Shown here one piece after another: positions 17,649 to 26,460 of a stretch of 64,000 nucleotides of DNA. Source of the DNA: Bog-473 sp963781955. GTDB lineage: Bacteria; Actinomycetota; Acidimicrobiia; Acidimicrobiales; RAAP-2. Location: positions 1,364,001 to 1,428,000 of the forward strand of contig CAWAHU010000001.1 of the NCBI GenBank assembly GCA_963781955.1, in the 5' to 3' direction. The notes under the pieces are model-generated. The model was not told the origin of the DNA. It made no database searches and saw nothing but the letters and a program-made list of their open reading frames with translations. Position 1 is the stretch's first letter. The number at the start of each line of letters is the position of its first letter. The position numbers and the translations under genes are program-made.

Positions 17649-18206
17649 GTGCGGGCCTGGCGAGTCGTTCTGATCGTGGCTGCCACCGGAACCCTGGCGG
17701 CGTGTTCGTCGGGACACAGCGCCTCAGCGCCCACGACGACGACCTCAACCACGCCGCGCGCCGTAACCTCGACGACGGCTCCCACCTCCACAACGGTGCC
17801 CGCCTCTGAAACAATGCTGCAGTGGTTCCGTCATGCATCTCCCCTTGGGACCGCGCTCGAAGAAGCCGTGTCGTCAATCAAGTCAAGCCTTCAAATCTCG
17901 GCGTCCCCGCCCACCGGGATCACTGTGCCCACCATGCAGACCGTTTCTCAACAGTGCCAGCAATTCAGGTCCGACTACGTCGATGCGTCCCAGGCGGTGA
18001 ACCCACCTCTCGCCAATCTCACCCTGGACTGGGCGGCCTACGTCCAAGCTTTTGCCCAACTGGACGCGCTCTGTACGAAAGGCGGGAGCGAGGCAGCGGT
18101 CGCGTCCACGGTCCAGTCGACCTCAACGGCGGCGGACGCTGCATTGGCCCGCATGAACAACGACCTGGCGACCCTCGGCCTCCCCACCTTCCCCATCTTG
18201 AACTGA
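17649..18206 (+). CDS. putative lipoprotein of unknown function
   Basis: 185 residues from GTG 17649. A signal peptide ends in the lipobox LAAC (cleavage before about Cys19), followed by a Ser/Thr/Pro-rich linker with repeated TST and TTT and then a helical domain with two conserved-looking Cys (SQQCQQF, LDALCTKGG). It should be anchored on the outer face of the membrane. No family recognised. Confidence 0.7.
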   Translation: MRAWRVVLIVAATGTLAACSSGHSASAPTTTTSTTPRAVTSTTAPTSTTVPASETMLQWFRHASPLGTALEEAVSSIKSSLQISASPPTGITVPTMQTVSQQCQQFRSDYVDASQAVNPPLANLTLDWAAYVQAFAQLDALCTKGGSEAAVASTVQSTSTAADAALARMNNDLATLGLPTFPILN

Positions 18207-18470
18207 ATGTTTCTCAGGACCTCAACAGGTCATAGGGGCCTGCAGTAGGGACCCGATCAGCCCGGGGCTTCCTCGGCCTCCGCACGCAGGACGGCCCATC
18301 GGAAGGGTCGAAAGTTCGCCTCGATGCTCGCAAGATGCTCACAAGAGCGGGCGGACAGACCGACACGACGAGTGACCGGCTGGCGGTTCACTGTTGTGAA
18401 TCATCTGCTCACCCGGACCTTTGGCCATAAGTATGGCCAGAGCCCTCCTTGGCACCCCGGCCGGCGGGCC

Positions 18471-19868
18471 TCAGTCCAACAGGTGACTGACTCCGAGCGA
18501 GATCCCCGCGACGTCGGTGACCCCGGTGCCGCCCAGGCTGCCCGCGAACGCCGCGTCGCCGTAGTTGAAGACACCGCCGTCGGAGGCCACGAACCAGTAG
18601 CCCGCCCCGTCGTGCGTCGCCGCCATCCCCACGATGGGCTCGTTGAGGTGGATGGACCCGGTCGAGCCGTAGAACTGGGCGTCGCCGTAGGCGAAGATCC
18701 CGCCGTCGGAGGCCACGAACCAGTAGCCGGCCCCGTCCGAGGTGGGCGTCATGCCGACCACCGGCTGGTTCAGGTGCAGACTGCCCGTCGAGCCGTAGAA
18801 CTGGGCGTCGCCGTAGGCGAAGATCCCGCCGTCGGAGGCCACCAGCCAATAGCCCTTGCCGTCGGGCGTGGCCGCCATGCCCACGATGGGCTTGTTGAGG
18901 GGCTTACCGCCCATGGACCCGAAGAACGGCGCGTCCCCGTAGCTGAAGATGCCGCCGTCGGAGGCCACGAACCAGTAGCCCTTGCCGTCAGGGGTGGCCG
19001 CCATGCCGACCACGGGCTTGTTCAGGTGCAGGCCGCCGGTCGAGCCGAAGAAGCCGGCGTCGCCGCTCGAGAAGACCCCACCGTCGGAGCCGACCATCCA
19101 GTAGCCCGCCCCGCTCGGCGTGGGGGCCATGCCCACGATGGGGGAGTTGAGGTTGTAGTAGAAGGCCCCGTTGAGGTACACGAGGTAGTTGTCGTTGCCG
19201 AACCCCGCCAACTCACCTTGCTGCCCGAAGACGTAGTACCCGTTGTTGGGGTCGGTCGGGACGATGTTGTAGGCGATGGTGCCCGAGATGTCGACGCTGT
19301 CGTTGGTGCAGTCGAACTGGATGCCGACCACTTGGACAGGTGTCTGACCTGATGTGGTGACGTACTGATCGAGCTCCATCGATCCGGTTGCTCCGGCGTA
19401 CGTGGTGCAGGTCGTGTTGTCGACCCCGACGGCGAGAGCGGCCACCTCCGTGCCGCCTGGCTGGAGCTGAGTGGAACTCACCTCCATGACGCCTCCGTCA
19501 GCCGAGTTGGGGCCATTGCCGTAGCTCATACACAGAGGGCCCCCTTGGTTGCAGTTGTCGCTCGCATGGTAGAAGGGAGCAGGATTGTCCCACGAGTACA
19601 CGGTGCCCTTGTTCGTGGACAGATCGGTGACCACGATGTTGGCCAGCGTCAGCGGGGTGACGGCACGGGGGTGTTGCAGCGCCGGCGTCAGTGCTCCGCC
19701 CTTGGTCATGCCCGAGTCGTGCGGACCCCACGGCCCGGCCGCGCCGCTCGCGGTGGCACCGACACCCAGGGCCAGGAGCAGTGTGCACGCCAGCGCGCTC
19801 AGCACAGATGACGCCCGGCGCCAGAGGGCTCCCGGAGCGGTTCGCCCTCGTCGACGAATGACAGTCAC
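18471..19868 (-). CDS. secreted protein with five 42-residue GYWxVASDGG repeats
   Basis: From GTG 19868 (AAGGAG six bases upstream) the protein has 465 residues. An Arg-rich signal peptide with a hydrophobic run (SSVLSALACTLLLALGVGATASGA) comes first. A domain of about 220 residues without clear family follows, then five tandem repeats of 42 residues with the pattern PIVGMAATPDGxGYWxVASD then GGIFxYGDAxFxGSxG. Aromatic and Asp/Gly positions repeat strictly, suggesting a beta-propeller or beta-solenoid. The same repeat ends the protein at 36063-38564. Likely cell-surface or exported; function unknown. Confidence 0.85.
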   Translation of the reverse strand: MTVIRRRGRTAPGALWRRASSVLSALACTLLLALGVGATASGAAGPWGPHDSGMTKGGALTPALQHPRAVTPLTLANIVVTDLSTNKGTVYSWDNPAPFYHASDNCNQGGPLCMSYGNGPNSADGGVMEVSSTQLQPGGTEVAALAVGVDNTTCTTYAGATGSMELDQYVTTSGQTPVQVVGIQFDCTNDSVDISGTIAYNIVPTDPNNGYYVFGQQGELAGFGNDNYLVYLNGAFYYNLNSPIVGMAPTPSGAGYWMVGSDGGVFSSGDAGFFGSTGGLHLNKPVVGMAATPDGKGYWFVASDGGIFSYGDAPFFGSMGGKPLNKPIVGMAATPDGKGYWLVASDGGIFAYGDAQFYGSTGSLHLNQPVVGMTPTSDGAGYWFVASDGGIFAYGDAQFYGSTGSIHLNEPIVGMAATHDGAGYWFVASDGGVFNYGDAAFAGSLGGTGVTDVAGISLGVSHLLD

Positions 19869-20014
19869 GTACGTCTCCTTTGTCCCGTGGCGTGCACCCC
19901 CTCGCAAAGCTCTCGCTTCACAGCACCTCGAAACATCCGAAGCGTTGAGACGATATCTCGTTTCATCCGGGGCGGATCGCCCATGCAATCGAGGGACGTC
20001 CCGCTGTCGCCCCC

Positions 20015-20215
20015 CTACGGCCCCGTCAGTTCCTCGAGGTGGTCCGGACAGGCCCACGCCTTGAACCACCGATCACCCCGCGGCGAGAACCAGCGGCCCG
20101 TCCACGACGTCGTCTCGTGGCGGTGGGTGACTTGGAGCAGGTGGCTGTAGATCCTCTGCCAGCACCGACCCGGCTCGGCGATGAAGCCGGGGCAGGGGTC
20201 GCCGGGGGAGGGCAT
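20015..20215 (-). CDS. small Cys/Trp-rich protein, hypothetical
   Basis: 66 residues from ATG 20215 (MPSPGDPCPGFIAEPGRCWQ). Three Cys (DPCPG, GRCW, ACPDHLEEL) and several Trp suggest a compact DNA- or metal-binding fold. The C terminus AWACPDHLEELTG has a diverged echo near 23625 on the same strand (ACPDHLKGLAG, preceded by a stop), so a relative existed there. No clear ribosome site. Function unknown. Confidence 0.45.
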   Translation of the reverse strand: MPSPGDPCPGFIAEPGRCWQRIYSHLLQVTHRHETTSWTGRWFSPRGDRWFKAWACPDHLEELTGP

Positions 20216-20255
20216 CGGGTCCACGGTTCGAGGGTAGACCGAGCTGCTGCGCGGA

Positions 20256-20281
20256 GCGGCCCCTCGCGTTAGAGGGGCCGC
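20256..20281. other. hairpin
   Basis: GCGGCCCCT (20256-20264) pairs with AGGGGCCGC (20273-20281), loop of eight. It lies 40 bp upstream of the small minus-strand gene. Confidence 0.5.
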
Positions 20282-20408
20282 TGCACCCACCCGCCTCATC
20301 GTGACTGACGCCGATGGTGATTGAGACAGAGCTGATTCGGCGGCCAGAAATACCTGTGTTCCGATGCGTCGCCTTCTTGTTTGGGGTGAGGCAGGCGCAT
20401 CCGCTAGC

Positions 20409-20429
20409 CCCAGGATCCGTGATCCTGGG
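20409..20429. other. hairpin / palindrome
   Basis: CCCAGGATC and GATCCTGGG around CGT form a 9-bp perfect inverted repeat. It could be an operator or a terminator; there is no gene within 70 bp. Confidence 0.4.
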
Positions 20430-20498
20430 CGTCGCCGTCGGTCGGCGGGCGACGCGTCCGGTCGTGGTGGCCTTAGGTGAGGACCCACAAATACGAAG

Positions 20499-20560
20499 CG
20501 ACCCCCCTATAGAGCGGGCGCCGGGGGGTCGTCGTAGGACGCTCAGTGAAGACGTCCTAC
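20499..20560 (+). repeat. two-stem structured element, copy 2
   Basis: Stem 1 is CGACCCCCC (20499-20507) with GGGGGGTCG (20523-20531). Stem 2 is GTAGGACG (20534-20541) with CGTCCTAC (20553-20560). The loop of stem 1, TATAGAGCGGGCGCC, matches copy 1 at 13 of 15 positions or better. In stem 2 a G-C pair of copy 1 is an A-T pair here. Confidence 0.6.
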
Positions 20561-20653
20561 AGCTCAAAGTACTCCCACAGGCGATGGCAAAACTCGCGGT
20601 CCCCGACCCGGCGGCCGTGCGGGCGCCCGGCGCCGTCTACCTCAGTGCGCGAT

Positions 20654-20685
20654 TCAACCCCGCACGATGGCGAGTGCGGGGTTGA
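20654..20685. terminator. 12-bp stem hairpin
   Basis: TCAACCCCGCAC (20654-20665) pairs with GTGCGGGGTTGA (20674-20685), loop of eight. The strength suggests a terminator, though no gene clearly ends just before it. Confidence 0.45.
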
Positions 20686-20769
20686 GTCGCTGGTCGGCCT
20701 CTCGCGGTCCCCCCTGAGATCCGAGATGCTCAGACGACAGGAAAAGAGCGTGTGCCTGCGCTCGAAATA

Positions 20770-20794
20770 CGCAACGGATTCACATTCCGTTGCG
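20770..20794. other. 9-bp stem hairpin
   Basis: CGCAACGGA (20770-20778) pairs with TCCGTTGCG (20786-20794) around TTCACAT. Confidence 0.4.
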
Positions 20795-21005
20795 GACGCT
20801 GTCCAGGCGAACCTGATCGGTGGTTGCGTTGGCGGGGCGGGACGTGGCCGCGCCGAGAGGCGGACCAGGCGCAGCCGACGCCCCGCCAACGGGGGGACCG
20901 TGGCGGCGAATGTGTCGGTCACGGCCCGGTACCTCACCCCGCGTCAAGTCAAGAGCCACACATCGTCAATCTGATGCGGCGCGATTCACCCGATAGCCGA
21001 GGTGG

Positions 21006-21039
21006 CCCCGACGCCCCCCCCCGGGGGGGGGCGTCGGGG
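21006..21039. terminator. perfect 17-bp palindrome, no loop
   Basis: CCCCGACG plus nine C (21006-21022) is followed directly by nine G plus CGTCGGGG (21023-21039). It is a candidate terminator or an insulating hairpin upstream of the nitrile hydratase operon. Long C and G runs can also mislead base calling. Confidence 0.45.
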
Positions 21040-21172
21040 GATCACCTCGGGGGCGGTTTCCGCCACCTGCATGGCCCATACGGGATCCGGGACGGAACGG
21101 ATCATTGGGCCGGCGGGGGAGGGTGGCGCAGCCGACCGCTCCGGCGTGGTAGCCATCCCGACCTCATGGGCA

Positions 21173-21213
21173 GTCAAGAATCGGTCAAGAATCGGTCAAG
21201 AATCGGTCAAGAG
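21173..21213 (+). promoter_or_regulatory. 11-bp direct repeat array (GTCAAGAATCG), about 3.7 copies
   Basis: Three exact copies of GTCAAGAATCG, then GTCAAGAGG, in strict 11-bp phase. TCAAG at one helical turn spacing resembles the repeats bound by SARP/OmpR-type regulators. It lies about 240 bp upstream of the nitrile hydratase genes; read on the other strand it repeats TTGAC. Regulatory role inferred. Confidence 0.45.
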
Positions 21214-21452
21214 GTCGTGTTGTCGGCGCCTGTGCTCGCAAGTCCGACCTGCGGTTATGCCGCGCACGGTCGCACTGCTTTTCGACTGCTCGCCGGGCCA
21301 TTCTTGGACAGTATGCGCTTAGGTAGGGGGTGCCCCCGTGCCGGACCGGGTGCCACCTTGTGACACTTCGGAGACGCTCTACTGGCGGAGTCTTCGTAGC
21401 CCGGCCATGCGGGTGGTCTCGTCAAGCACATGGCAAGTGGGCGTGATCAGAT

Positions 21453-22094
21453 ATGCCAATGGATGGCGTGCACGACCTCGGTGGGATGCAGGGATTCGGC
21501 CCGGTCGAGATGGAGACGGATGAGCCCGTCTTCCACGCCGACTGGGAACGCCGTGCATATCGACTCACGATCTCCTCCATGCTGGCGGGCCACCTGAACG
21601 GACGGTTCCGGCACACGATCGAGCGGATGGACCCGGCGTGGTACCTGGCCTCGCCCTACTACGAGCACTGGCTCACCGCCACGGTCACTGGCCTCATGGA
21701 GGCCGGTCTGATCACCCAAAGCGAGCTCGACGATCGGCTCGGAGCTCCGTATCCGGTTGCCAGGCCGGTGCGGGCTGAGCGACTCGACGATCCGGGTCCT
21801 TCGGTGGAGGTCCACCGCTACCGGGTCGGGGAAGTGGTGCGAGTGCGCGAGTGGCATCCGCTCGGCCATACCCGAGCTCCCCGGTATGTACAAGGCAAGC
21901 CCGGCGTCGTCATCCGTACCGACGGCGTGTTCTCGGTCCCTGATGTCGAGTATCACTGTGACCGTCAACGCGGTGAGCCGACCTACTCGGTCCGCTTTGA
22001 GGCCATCGACCTCTGGGGTTCACCGGGCGACCCCGTCCATGTGGACCTCTGGGAGAGCTACCTCGAGGCCAAGGAGGCATCGGCCCATGGGTGA
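21453..22094 (+). CDS. nthB: nitrile hydratase beta subunit
   Basis: 213 residues beginning MPMDGVHDLGGMQGFG, the signature N terminus of NHase beta. The C-terminal SH3-like half shows RVREWHPLGHTRAPRYV and GEPTYSVRFEAIDLWG. With the alpha subunit it hydrates nitriles to amides in the cytoplasm. Start could be ATG 21453 or 21459. The stop overlaps the alpha start. Order beta-alpha-accessory is usual for cobalt-type operons. Confidence 0.93.
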   Translation: MPMDGVHDLGGMQGFGPVEMETDEPVFHADWERRAYRLTISSMLAGHLNGRFRHTIERMDPAWYLASPYYEHWLTATVTGLMEAGLITQSELDDRLGAPYPVARPVRAERLDDPGPSVEVHRYRVGEVVRVREWHPLGHTRAPRYVQGKPGVVIRTDGVFSVPDVEYHCDRQRGEPTYSVRFEAIDLWGSPGDPVHVDLWESYLEAKEASAHG

Positions 22095-22680
22095 GGGACA
22101 CCACCATCCGCTGCCCACCAAGCCCGTCGAGGACCGCGTCGAGGCACTGGAGTCGCTGTTGGTCGACAAGGGGATCATCGATCCCGCCGCTATCGACGCA
22201 GTAGTGGAGTACTACGAGCACGCCGTGGGACCCATGAACGGTGCCAAGGTCGTCGCCCGCGCCTGGGTCGACGACACCTACCGGGAGCGACTCCTGGCGG
22301 ATGGCACGGCCGCCATCGCCGAGTTGGGTTTCTCTGGTCCCGAGGGCGACCACATGGTGGTCGTAGAGAACACCAATGCCGTGCACAACGTTGTCGTATG
22401 CACCTTGTGCTCGTGCTATCCGTGGCCCGTCTTGGGGCTTCCACCGAACTGGTACAAGAGTCCGCCGTACAGATCTCGCATGGTCCGTGAGCCGAGGGTG
22501 CTCTTGAAGGAGATGGGTTGCACTGTTCCCGAAGAGCGCGAGATCCGAGTCTGGGACTCGTCGGCGGAGATCCGCTACCTGGTACTGCCGCTGCGACCCG
22601 AAGGCAGTGATGGCCTCTCCGAGGACGAGCTCGCTGGACTCGTGACCAGGGACGCCATGATCGGAGTGTCCGAGCTGTGA
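22087..22680 (+). CDS. nthA: nitrile hydratase alpha subunit, cobalt type
   Basis: 197 residues. The metal site is VCTLCSCYPWP with Cys105, Cys108, Ser109 and Cys110. Thr after the first Cys (CTLCSC) marks the cobalt class, whereas the iron class has CSLCSC. The protein starts at ATG 22087 within the beta gene end. No amidase gene is near, so the amide product must be used elsewhere. Confidence 0.95.
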   Translation: MGEGHHHPLPTKPVEDRVEALESLLVDKGIIDPAAIDAVVEYYEHAVGPMNGAKVVARAWVDDTYRERLLADGTAAIAELGFSGPEGDHMVVVENTNAVHNVVVCTLCSCYPWPVLGLPPNWYKSPPYRSRMVREPRVLLKEMGCTVPEEREIRVWDSSAEIRYLVLPLRPEGSDGLSEDELAGLVTRDAMIGVSEL

Positions 22681-22937
22681 CGGAGGCCCTCGTATTCGAG
22701 GAAGGGTTCGCCGAACCTACCGTGCCCCGGTCGAATGGGACCCCAGTCTTCGACGCACCCTGGCAAGCTCGAGCACACGCCTTGGCCGTCCTCTCGGTTC
22801 AAGGCTCCGGTCGAGAATGGCAGGACTTCCGTCACCACTTGATCGTGGCCATAGACGGTGATGATCGACGCCCCTATTGGGACAGCTGGGTGGTGGCCCT
22901 TGACGCATTCCTTGCCGAGTGCGGTCTCCTTGCCTGA
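22677..22937 (+). CDS. nitrile hydratase accessory protein
   Basis: 86 residues, GTG start overlapping the alpha stop. FDAPWQARAHALAVLS and WQDFRHHLIVAI match the NHase accessory/activator family (beta-subunit-like chaperone that loads cobalt into the alpha subunit). At 86 residues it is shorter than many activators but covers the conserved core. It ends the operon. Confidence 0.85.
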   Translation: MTEALVFEEGFAEPTVPRSNGTPVFDAPWQARAHALAVLSVQGSGREWQDFRHHLIVAIDGDDRRPYWDSWVVALDAFLAECGLLA

Positions 22938-23046
22938 AGTCTCCGACTGGCCTACGAGGCAATGACCACAGCTCGGATGATGCCCGGGTTGTCCTGGAAA
23001 CTCCCGCTCGCTTGTATTTCCCAGGCGAATGGGGCACTTTCTCAGT

Positions 23047-23307
23047 TCACCATCGCGGATGGGGGTTCGCTCCCCCTGTGGAGTGAGGTTGGCCCGGCTG
23101 CCAGTATGTCCGGCATGGGAATCCCAGGTCGCCGGGAGGGGCGCGGTGGAACAGATGTTGCACCCTGAGTAGGACCTCCCACCCCTCGGTCTCTGGCAGA
23201 TGTACTTCTTCCCACAGAATCGCGACGCACAGACGGATGCATTCGCCGCAGATCTGAATGCCCTCTGGCCCCGCGATGATCGTGGAGGCCTGAGTTTCCG
23301 GAGTCGA
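23047..23307 (-). pseudogene. ClpX-type C4 zinc-finger protein, remnant
   Basis: An open minus-strand frame without start codon reads STPETQASTIIAGPEGIQIC, then GECIRLCVAILWEE. This matches the second half of the ClpX zinc-binding domain (KxIAGPxVxICDECxxLC). The first CxxC pair is lost upstream, where a TAG interrupts the frame. About 50 further codons follow without a domain I know. Confidence 0.5.
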
Positions 23308-23319
23308 CTAGGCCCCTCC

Positions 23320-23517
23320 TCATGACGAACCGGATCGCCATGAGGCCTGGGGCGCATCCCACCACCAGAGCGTCCCGCACAAATCCGCTGTCGCGTTGTT
23401 GAGTCCGCCCGGTGCCTCGCATCGGGCCGTGCTGAGGTGGACTCGACGAAACGGATCGAACCGAAGCACGCCACCGCATGCGTTCGGGCACGCAACGATC
23501 TTCTCGTCGGCAGCCAC
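23320..23517 (-). CDS. small Cys-containing hypothetical protein
   Basis: 65 residues from ATG 23517: MAADEKIVACPNACGGVLRF, with further Cys in ARCEAPGG and ADLCGTLWWW. The Cys spacing suggests a zinc site. Just downstream lies the zinc-finger remnant. No ribosome site stands out; it may be a real small gene or part of the same decay. Confidence 0.3.
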   Translation of the reverse strand: MAADEKIVACPNACGGVLRFDPFRRVHLSTARCEAPGGLNNATADLCGTLWWWDAPQASWRSGSS

Positions 23518-23895
23518 GTCCCGACATGGTAGAGCGGCTCAACGCTGGATACTGGTGGGGGAGGGGGGACCCGTGTCAGCTGATCGGGCTGCGGGTCCCC
23601 GGGCTGCCGAATCCCAGCCAGCCCCTTGAGGTGGTCGGGACAGGCCTACACCCTGCTCCTGGCAGTGGGTCTTCTGGCATGCCTGCCTTCGTCGACTTGT
23701 TGGTGATGACGCTTTCTGCCTGGCCGAGCCGCCGGCTTCGCCCCGGCTCCGCCGCCGGCTCGGCTGGTTCGCTACCTCCGGGCATGAGGGGGGAGCGACG
23801 GGAGACGGTCCGGCTGATGCCGCAGGCGTACACGGGCACTACTGTCGCCGGAAGACGTTCGAGGGGTCCGCTGCGTTCGGGGAAATGGAGGACCG

Positions 23896-25632
23896 ATGGT
23901 CTCGAGATTCGATCGTCGCTCACTGCTGACCGGCGGGGCGGCAGCCGCCGTCGGCCTGGCAGGCGCGTTCGCGCTCAGCACGGGGTGGGACGGGATCGCC
24001 GGGGCGACGACGAACGGCCCTGGACGCAACGGGGTCACCAAGGCCACGCCGAGGAAGGGCGGCTCGCTGGTCTTCGGTGTGGATGCCGAGGAGCAGGGCT
24101 TCGACCCCACGCAGGCCCAATTCGACGAGGTGGGAATCATGTACGCCCGCACCGTGTTCGACCCCCTCACGATCATTCTGACCAATGGTGGCTGGGCCCC
24201 CTATCTGGCCCAGTCGGTCGTGCCCAACTCCTCGTACACCGCGTGGACGATCACCCTCCGCCCCAATGTGTTGTTCCACGACGGGACGCCGTGCAACGGG
24301 GCGGCGCTGCTGACCAACCTCCGGGCGCAGTCCAAGTCGCTCCTTAACGGCGTCGTCATCAACCCGACGCTGGTGTCGATCACCCAGACCGGACCACTGG
24401 CGGTCACCATCACGTTCAAATCACCTTGGGTGCCCTTCCCCTACTACCTCGCCGGCGGCATCGGTGGCCAGATCGCCTATGTCGCGGCGCCGTCCATGCT
24501 GGCCAACCCCAACGGCACCTCGCACCCGGTGGGCACCGGCCCTTTCGTGTTCAAGGAGTGGGTCCCCAACGACCACTTCACCGCCACCGCCAACCCGCAC
24601 TACTGGCGCAAGGGCATGCCCTACCTCTCGCAGATCACGTACAAGCCGATCCCGGACCAGAACGCGAGGTCCGAGGCGCTGCAGTCCGGCACCATCGACC
24701 TGATGGTGACCGACACGACGCAGATCATCACCCAGTACCGTGGCAACCGGAACTACTCCTACGTCGACGACAGCACGCACGTCGCCGGGGAGCCTGACAT
24801 GAACTGCGTGCAGCTCAATTGCCTGGCACCGCCGTTCAACGATGCCAACGTACGCCTGGCCGCCGCCATGGCCATCAACCGCCGTCAGTACGCCCAGGTC
24901 ATCGACTATGGCGTGCTCCCGGTGAGCAACGGCCTCTTCGTGCCGGGCTCCCCCTACTACTCCACCACGTCCTACCCGGCTTACGACCCCTCGCGGGCGG
25001 CCGCGCTGGTCAAGCAGATCGAGAAGTCGACCGGCAGCCCGATCTCCTTCACGTTGGGCAACACGAACGGGCCTGTCAGCGTGCGTCAGCAGGCGTACCT
25101 CCAGCAGGCGTGGCAGTCCGTGGGTTTCCATGTCAAGACCCCCATCATCGAGCAGAACGCCTTCATCAACAACACGCTGGCCGGCGAGTATCAGGCACTG
25201 AATTGGCGCCAGTTCGGGGCGGTCGACCCCGACCTCAACTACATCTTCTGGAGCACGACCACCGTCAGCTCGGGGTCACTGTCCATCAACATGGCCCGCA
25301 ATGCGGACCCGACGATCGAGAAGGCGCTTCTAGCGGGGCGATCCAACACCGAGCCGAGCGTCCGTGGTGCCGCCTACAAGACGGTCAACAAGCGCCTTGC
25401 CCTCGACCTCCCCTACCTCTGGCTGGACCGTGCGGTGTGGGCCGTTATCGGCCGCCCCAAGGTGCAGAACTTCAACAACCCGACCACGCCGCACGGCCAG
25501 CCCAGCGTTCGGGATGATCGGTGGCTCCATCTGGCCCACCCAGATCTGGATCAGCTGAGCCTGAGGCTCGTGAGCGGACCCATCCCCATTTCTTGTCGGT
25601 CCGCGAGTCCCTCCTGTCCGTCAGGGTTCTGA
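23896..25632 (+). CDS. ABC-transporter substrate-binding protein, family 5, with shifted C terminus
   Basis: 578 residues. The N terminus FDRRSLLTGGAAAAVGLAGA is a twin-arginine signal, so the protein is exported folded. The SBP_bac_5 (peptide/nickel/opine type) domain follows: GGSLVFGVDAEEQGFDPT, TITLRPNVLFHDGTPCNG, GTGPFVFKEW, AINRRQYAQVI. No permease or ATPase gene is adjacent, so it is an orphan. Near 25504 the natural C terminus (FGMIGGSIWPTQIWIS, stop 25556-25558) is in another frame; one extra base there replaces it with an unrelated tail that runs to 25632. Sequencing error or a recent mutation are both possible. Confidence 0.9.
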   Translation: MVSRFDRRSLLTGGAAAAVGLAGAFALSTGWDGIAGATTNGPGRNGVTKATPRKGGSLVFGVDAEEQGFDPTQAQFDEVGIMYARTVFDPLTIILTNGGWAPYLAQSVVPNSSYTAWTITLRPNVLFHDGTPCNGAALLTNLRAQSKSLLNGVVINPTLVSITQTGPLAVTITFKSPWVPFPYYLAGGIGGQIAYVAAPSMLANPNGTSHPVGTGPFVFKEWVPNDHFTATANPHYWRKGMPYLSQITYKPIPDQNARSEALQSGTIDLMVTDTTQIITQYRGNRNYSYVDDSTHVAGEPDMNCVQLNCLAPPFNDANVRLAAAMAINRRQYAQVIDYGVLPVSNGLFVPGSPYYSTTSYPAYDPSRAAALVKQIEKSTGSPISFTLGNTNGPVSVRQQAYLQQAWQSVGFHVKTPIIEQNAFINNTLAGEYQALNWRQFGAVDPDLNYIFWSTTTVSSGSLSINMARNADPTIEKALLAGRSNTEPSVRGAAYKTVNKRLALDLPYLWLDRAVWAVIGRPKVQNFNNPTTPHGQPSVRDDRWLHLAHPDLDQLSLRLVSGPIPISCRSASPSCPSGF

Positions 25633-25768
25633 CTGCCCGCCGCCGTCCGGCGAGTGGGGCAGTGTCCGGGCGTTCAGAACGAGGCCCTGCACGCCATCTT
25701 CGAAGGATGACCGAGCGCCGGCAATACCGGGTCGTGCGCCCTGAACCGAGCTCGAGGAGAATGTCGTC

Positions 25769-26460
25769 GTGAGTGCGGGCCCCGAGCCCTTAGACGCTGG
25801 ATTTGCTTGGCGTGGTGAAGCCGGGATGGTCCACGTCGAATGCATTCCGAACACCGACCCTGAGTTCTACGGATGTTGGTGGTCGGAAGGCTTTCCTGTC
25901 TGCACTGCAACCGTCGACTACCCTGCCCACGGTTACCGCTCAATGTTCGGATGGGTGCAGGTTGTTCGCTCTACGGACAACGAAGATGTTGGTGGTCGGT
26001 CGCGGAAGGCTTTCCTGTCTGCACTGCAACCGTCGACTACCCTGCCCACGGTTACCGCTCAATGTTCGGATGGGTGCAGGTTGTTCGCTCTACGGACAAC
26101 GAATCCGGCGGTTTGCGATTCGAGCTGGACCCATTCGGGCTCTTCGGCAACGCACCTTCGCCTTACTGCTGGTACGGGGAGCGCCCGATCCTCTTCGACG
26201 CTCCGTCGCGTTCGGTCAGGGAACCCCTTGAGTGGGTGGCGCACAGCTTTTTGGCAACGACTCCTCTGGACGAGGTCGCGCAGTTGAAGGCTCGTCGTGT
26301 CGTGCCTCTTGTGGGATTCTCGTGGGGCTTTACAGACACGGGCAACAGCGTGTTCCTCAACAATATCGAGGTGCTGACGGACCGTGAGTGGACGATGCAT
26401 CTCGACGTACTTCGACAGGGGTACCCGAGGTGGGTCTTTTCAGAGGGAACCGAGAGGTAG
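25769..26460 (+). pseudogene. hypothetical gene broken by a tandem duplication
   Basis: The first frame begins GTG 25769 (MSAGPEPLDAGFAWRGEAGM) and reaches CWWS; the intact remainder (EGFPVCTATVDYPAHGYRSM to GYPRWVFSEGTER) is in the frame ending 26460. Between them a unit of 113/119 bp is duplicated (25872-25984, 25985-26103), which shifts the frame. Undoing it gives a protein of about 190 residues rich in Trp and aromatics. I do not recognise the family. Confidence 0.7.
25872..26103 (+). repeat. tandem duplication, 113 and 119 bp units
   Basis: Two nearly identical copies start with GATGTTGGTGGTCGG. Copy 2 has six extra bases (coding Val-Ala, CWWSVAEGF versus CWWSEGF). Confidence 0.9.

Larger units (their letters stand above)
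20561..21452. other. gene-poor stretch rich in hairpins
   Basis: About 890 bases with no frame I can support. It holds hairpins at 20654, 20770 and 21006 and the TCAAG repeat at 21173, then leads into the nitrile hydratase operon. Confidence 0.6.
22938..23895. other. stretch with only decayed or doubtful genes
   Basis: Beyond the zinc-finger remnant (23047-23307) and the small frame at 23320-23517 I see no supported gene. A diverged echo of the 20015 gene lies at about 23610-23640 on the minus strand, broken by a stop. Confidence 0.55.

Noticed and set aside
22575..23495. 306-codon minus-strand frame over the end of the nitrile hydratase operon
   Set aside because: Overlaps the alpha and accessory genes and has no conserved pattern; the zinc-finger similarity is in a different frame.
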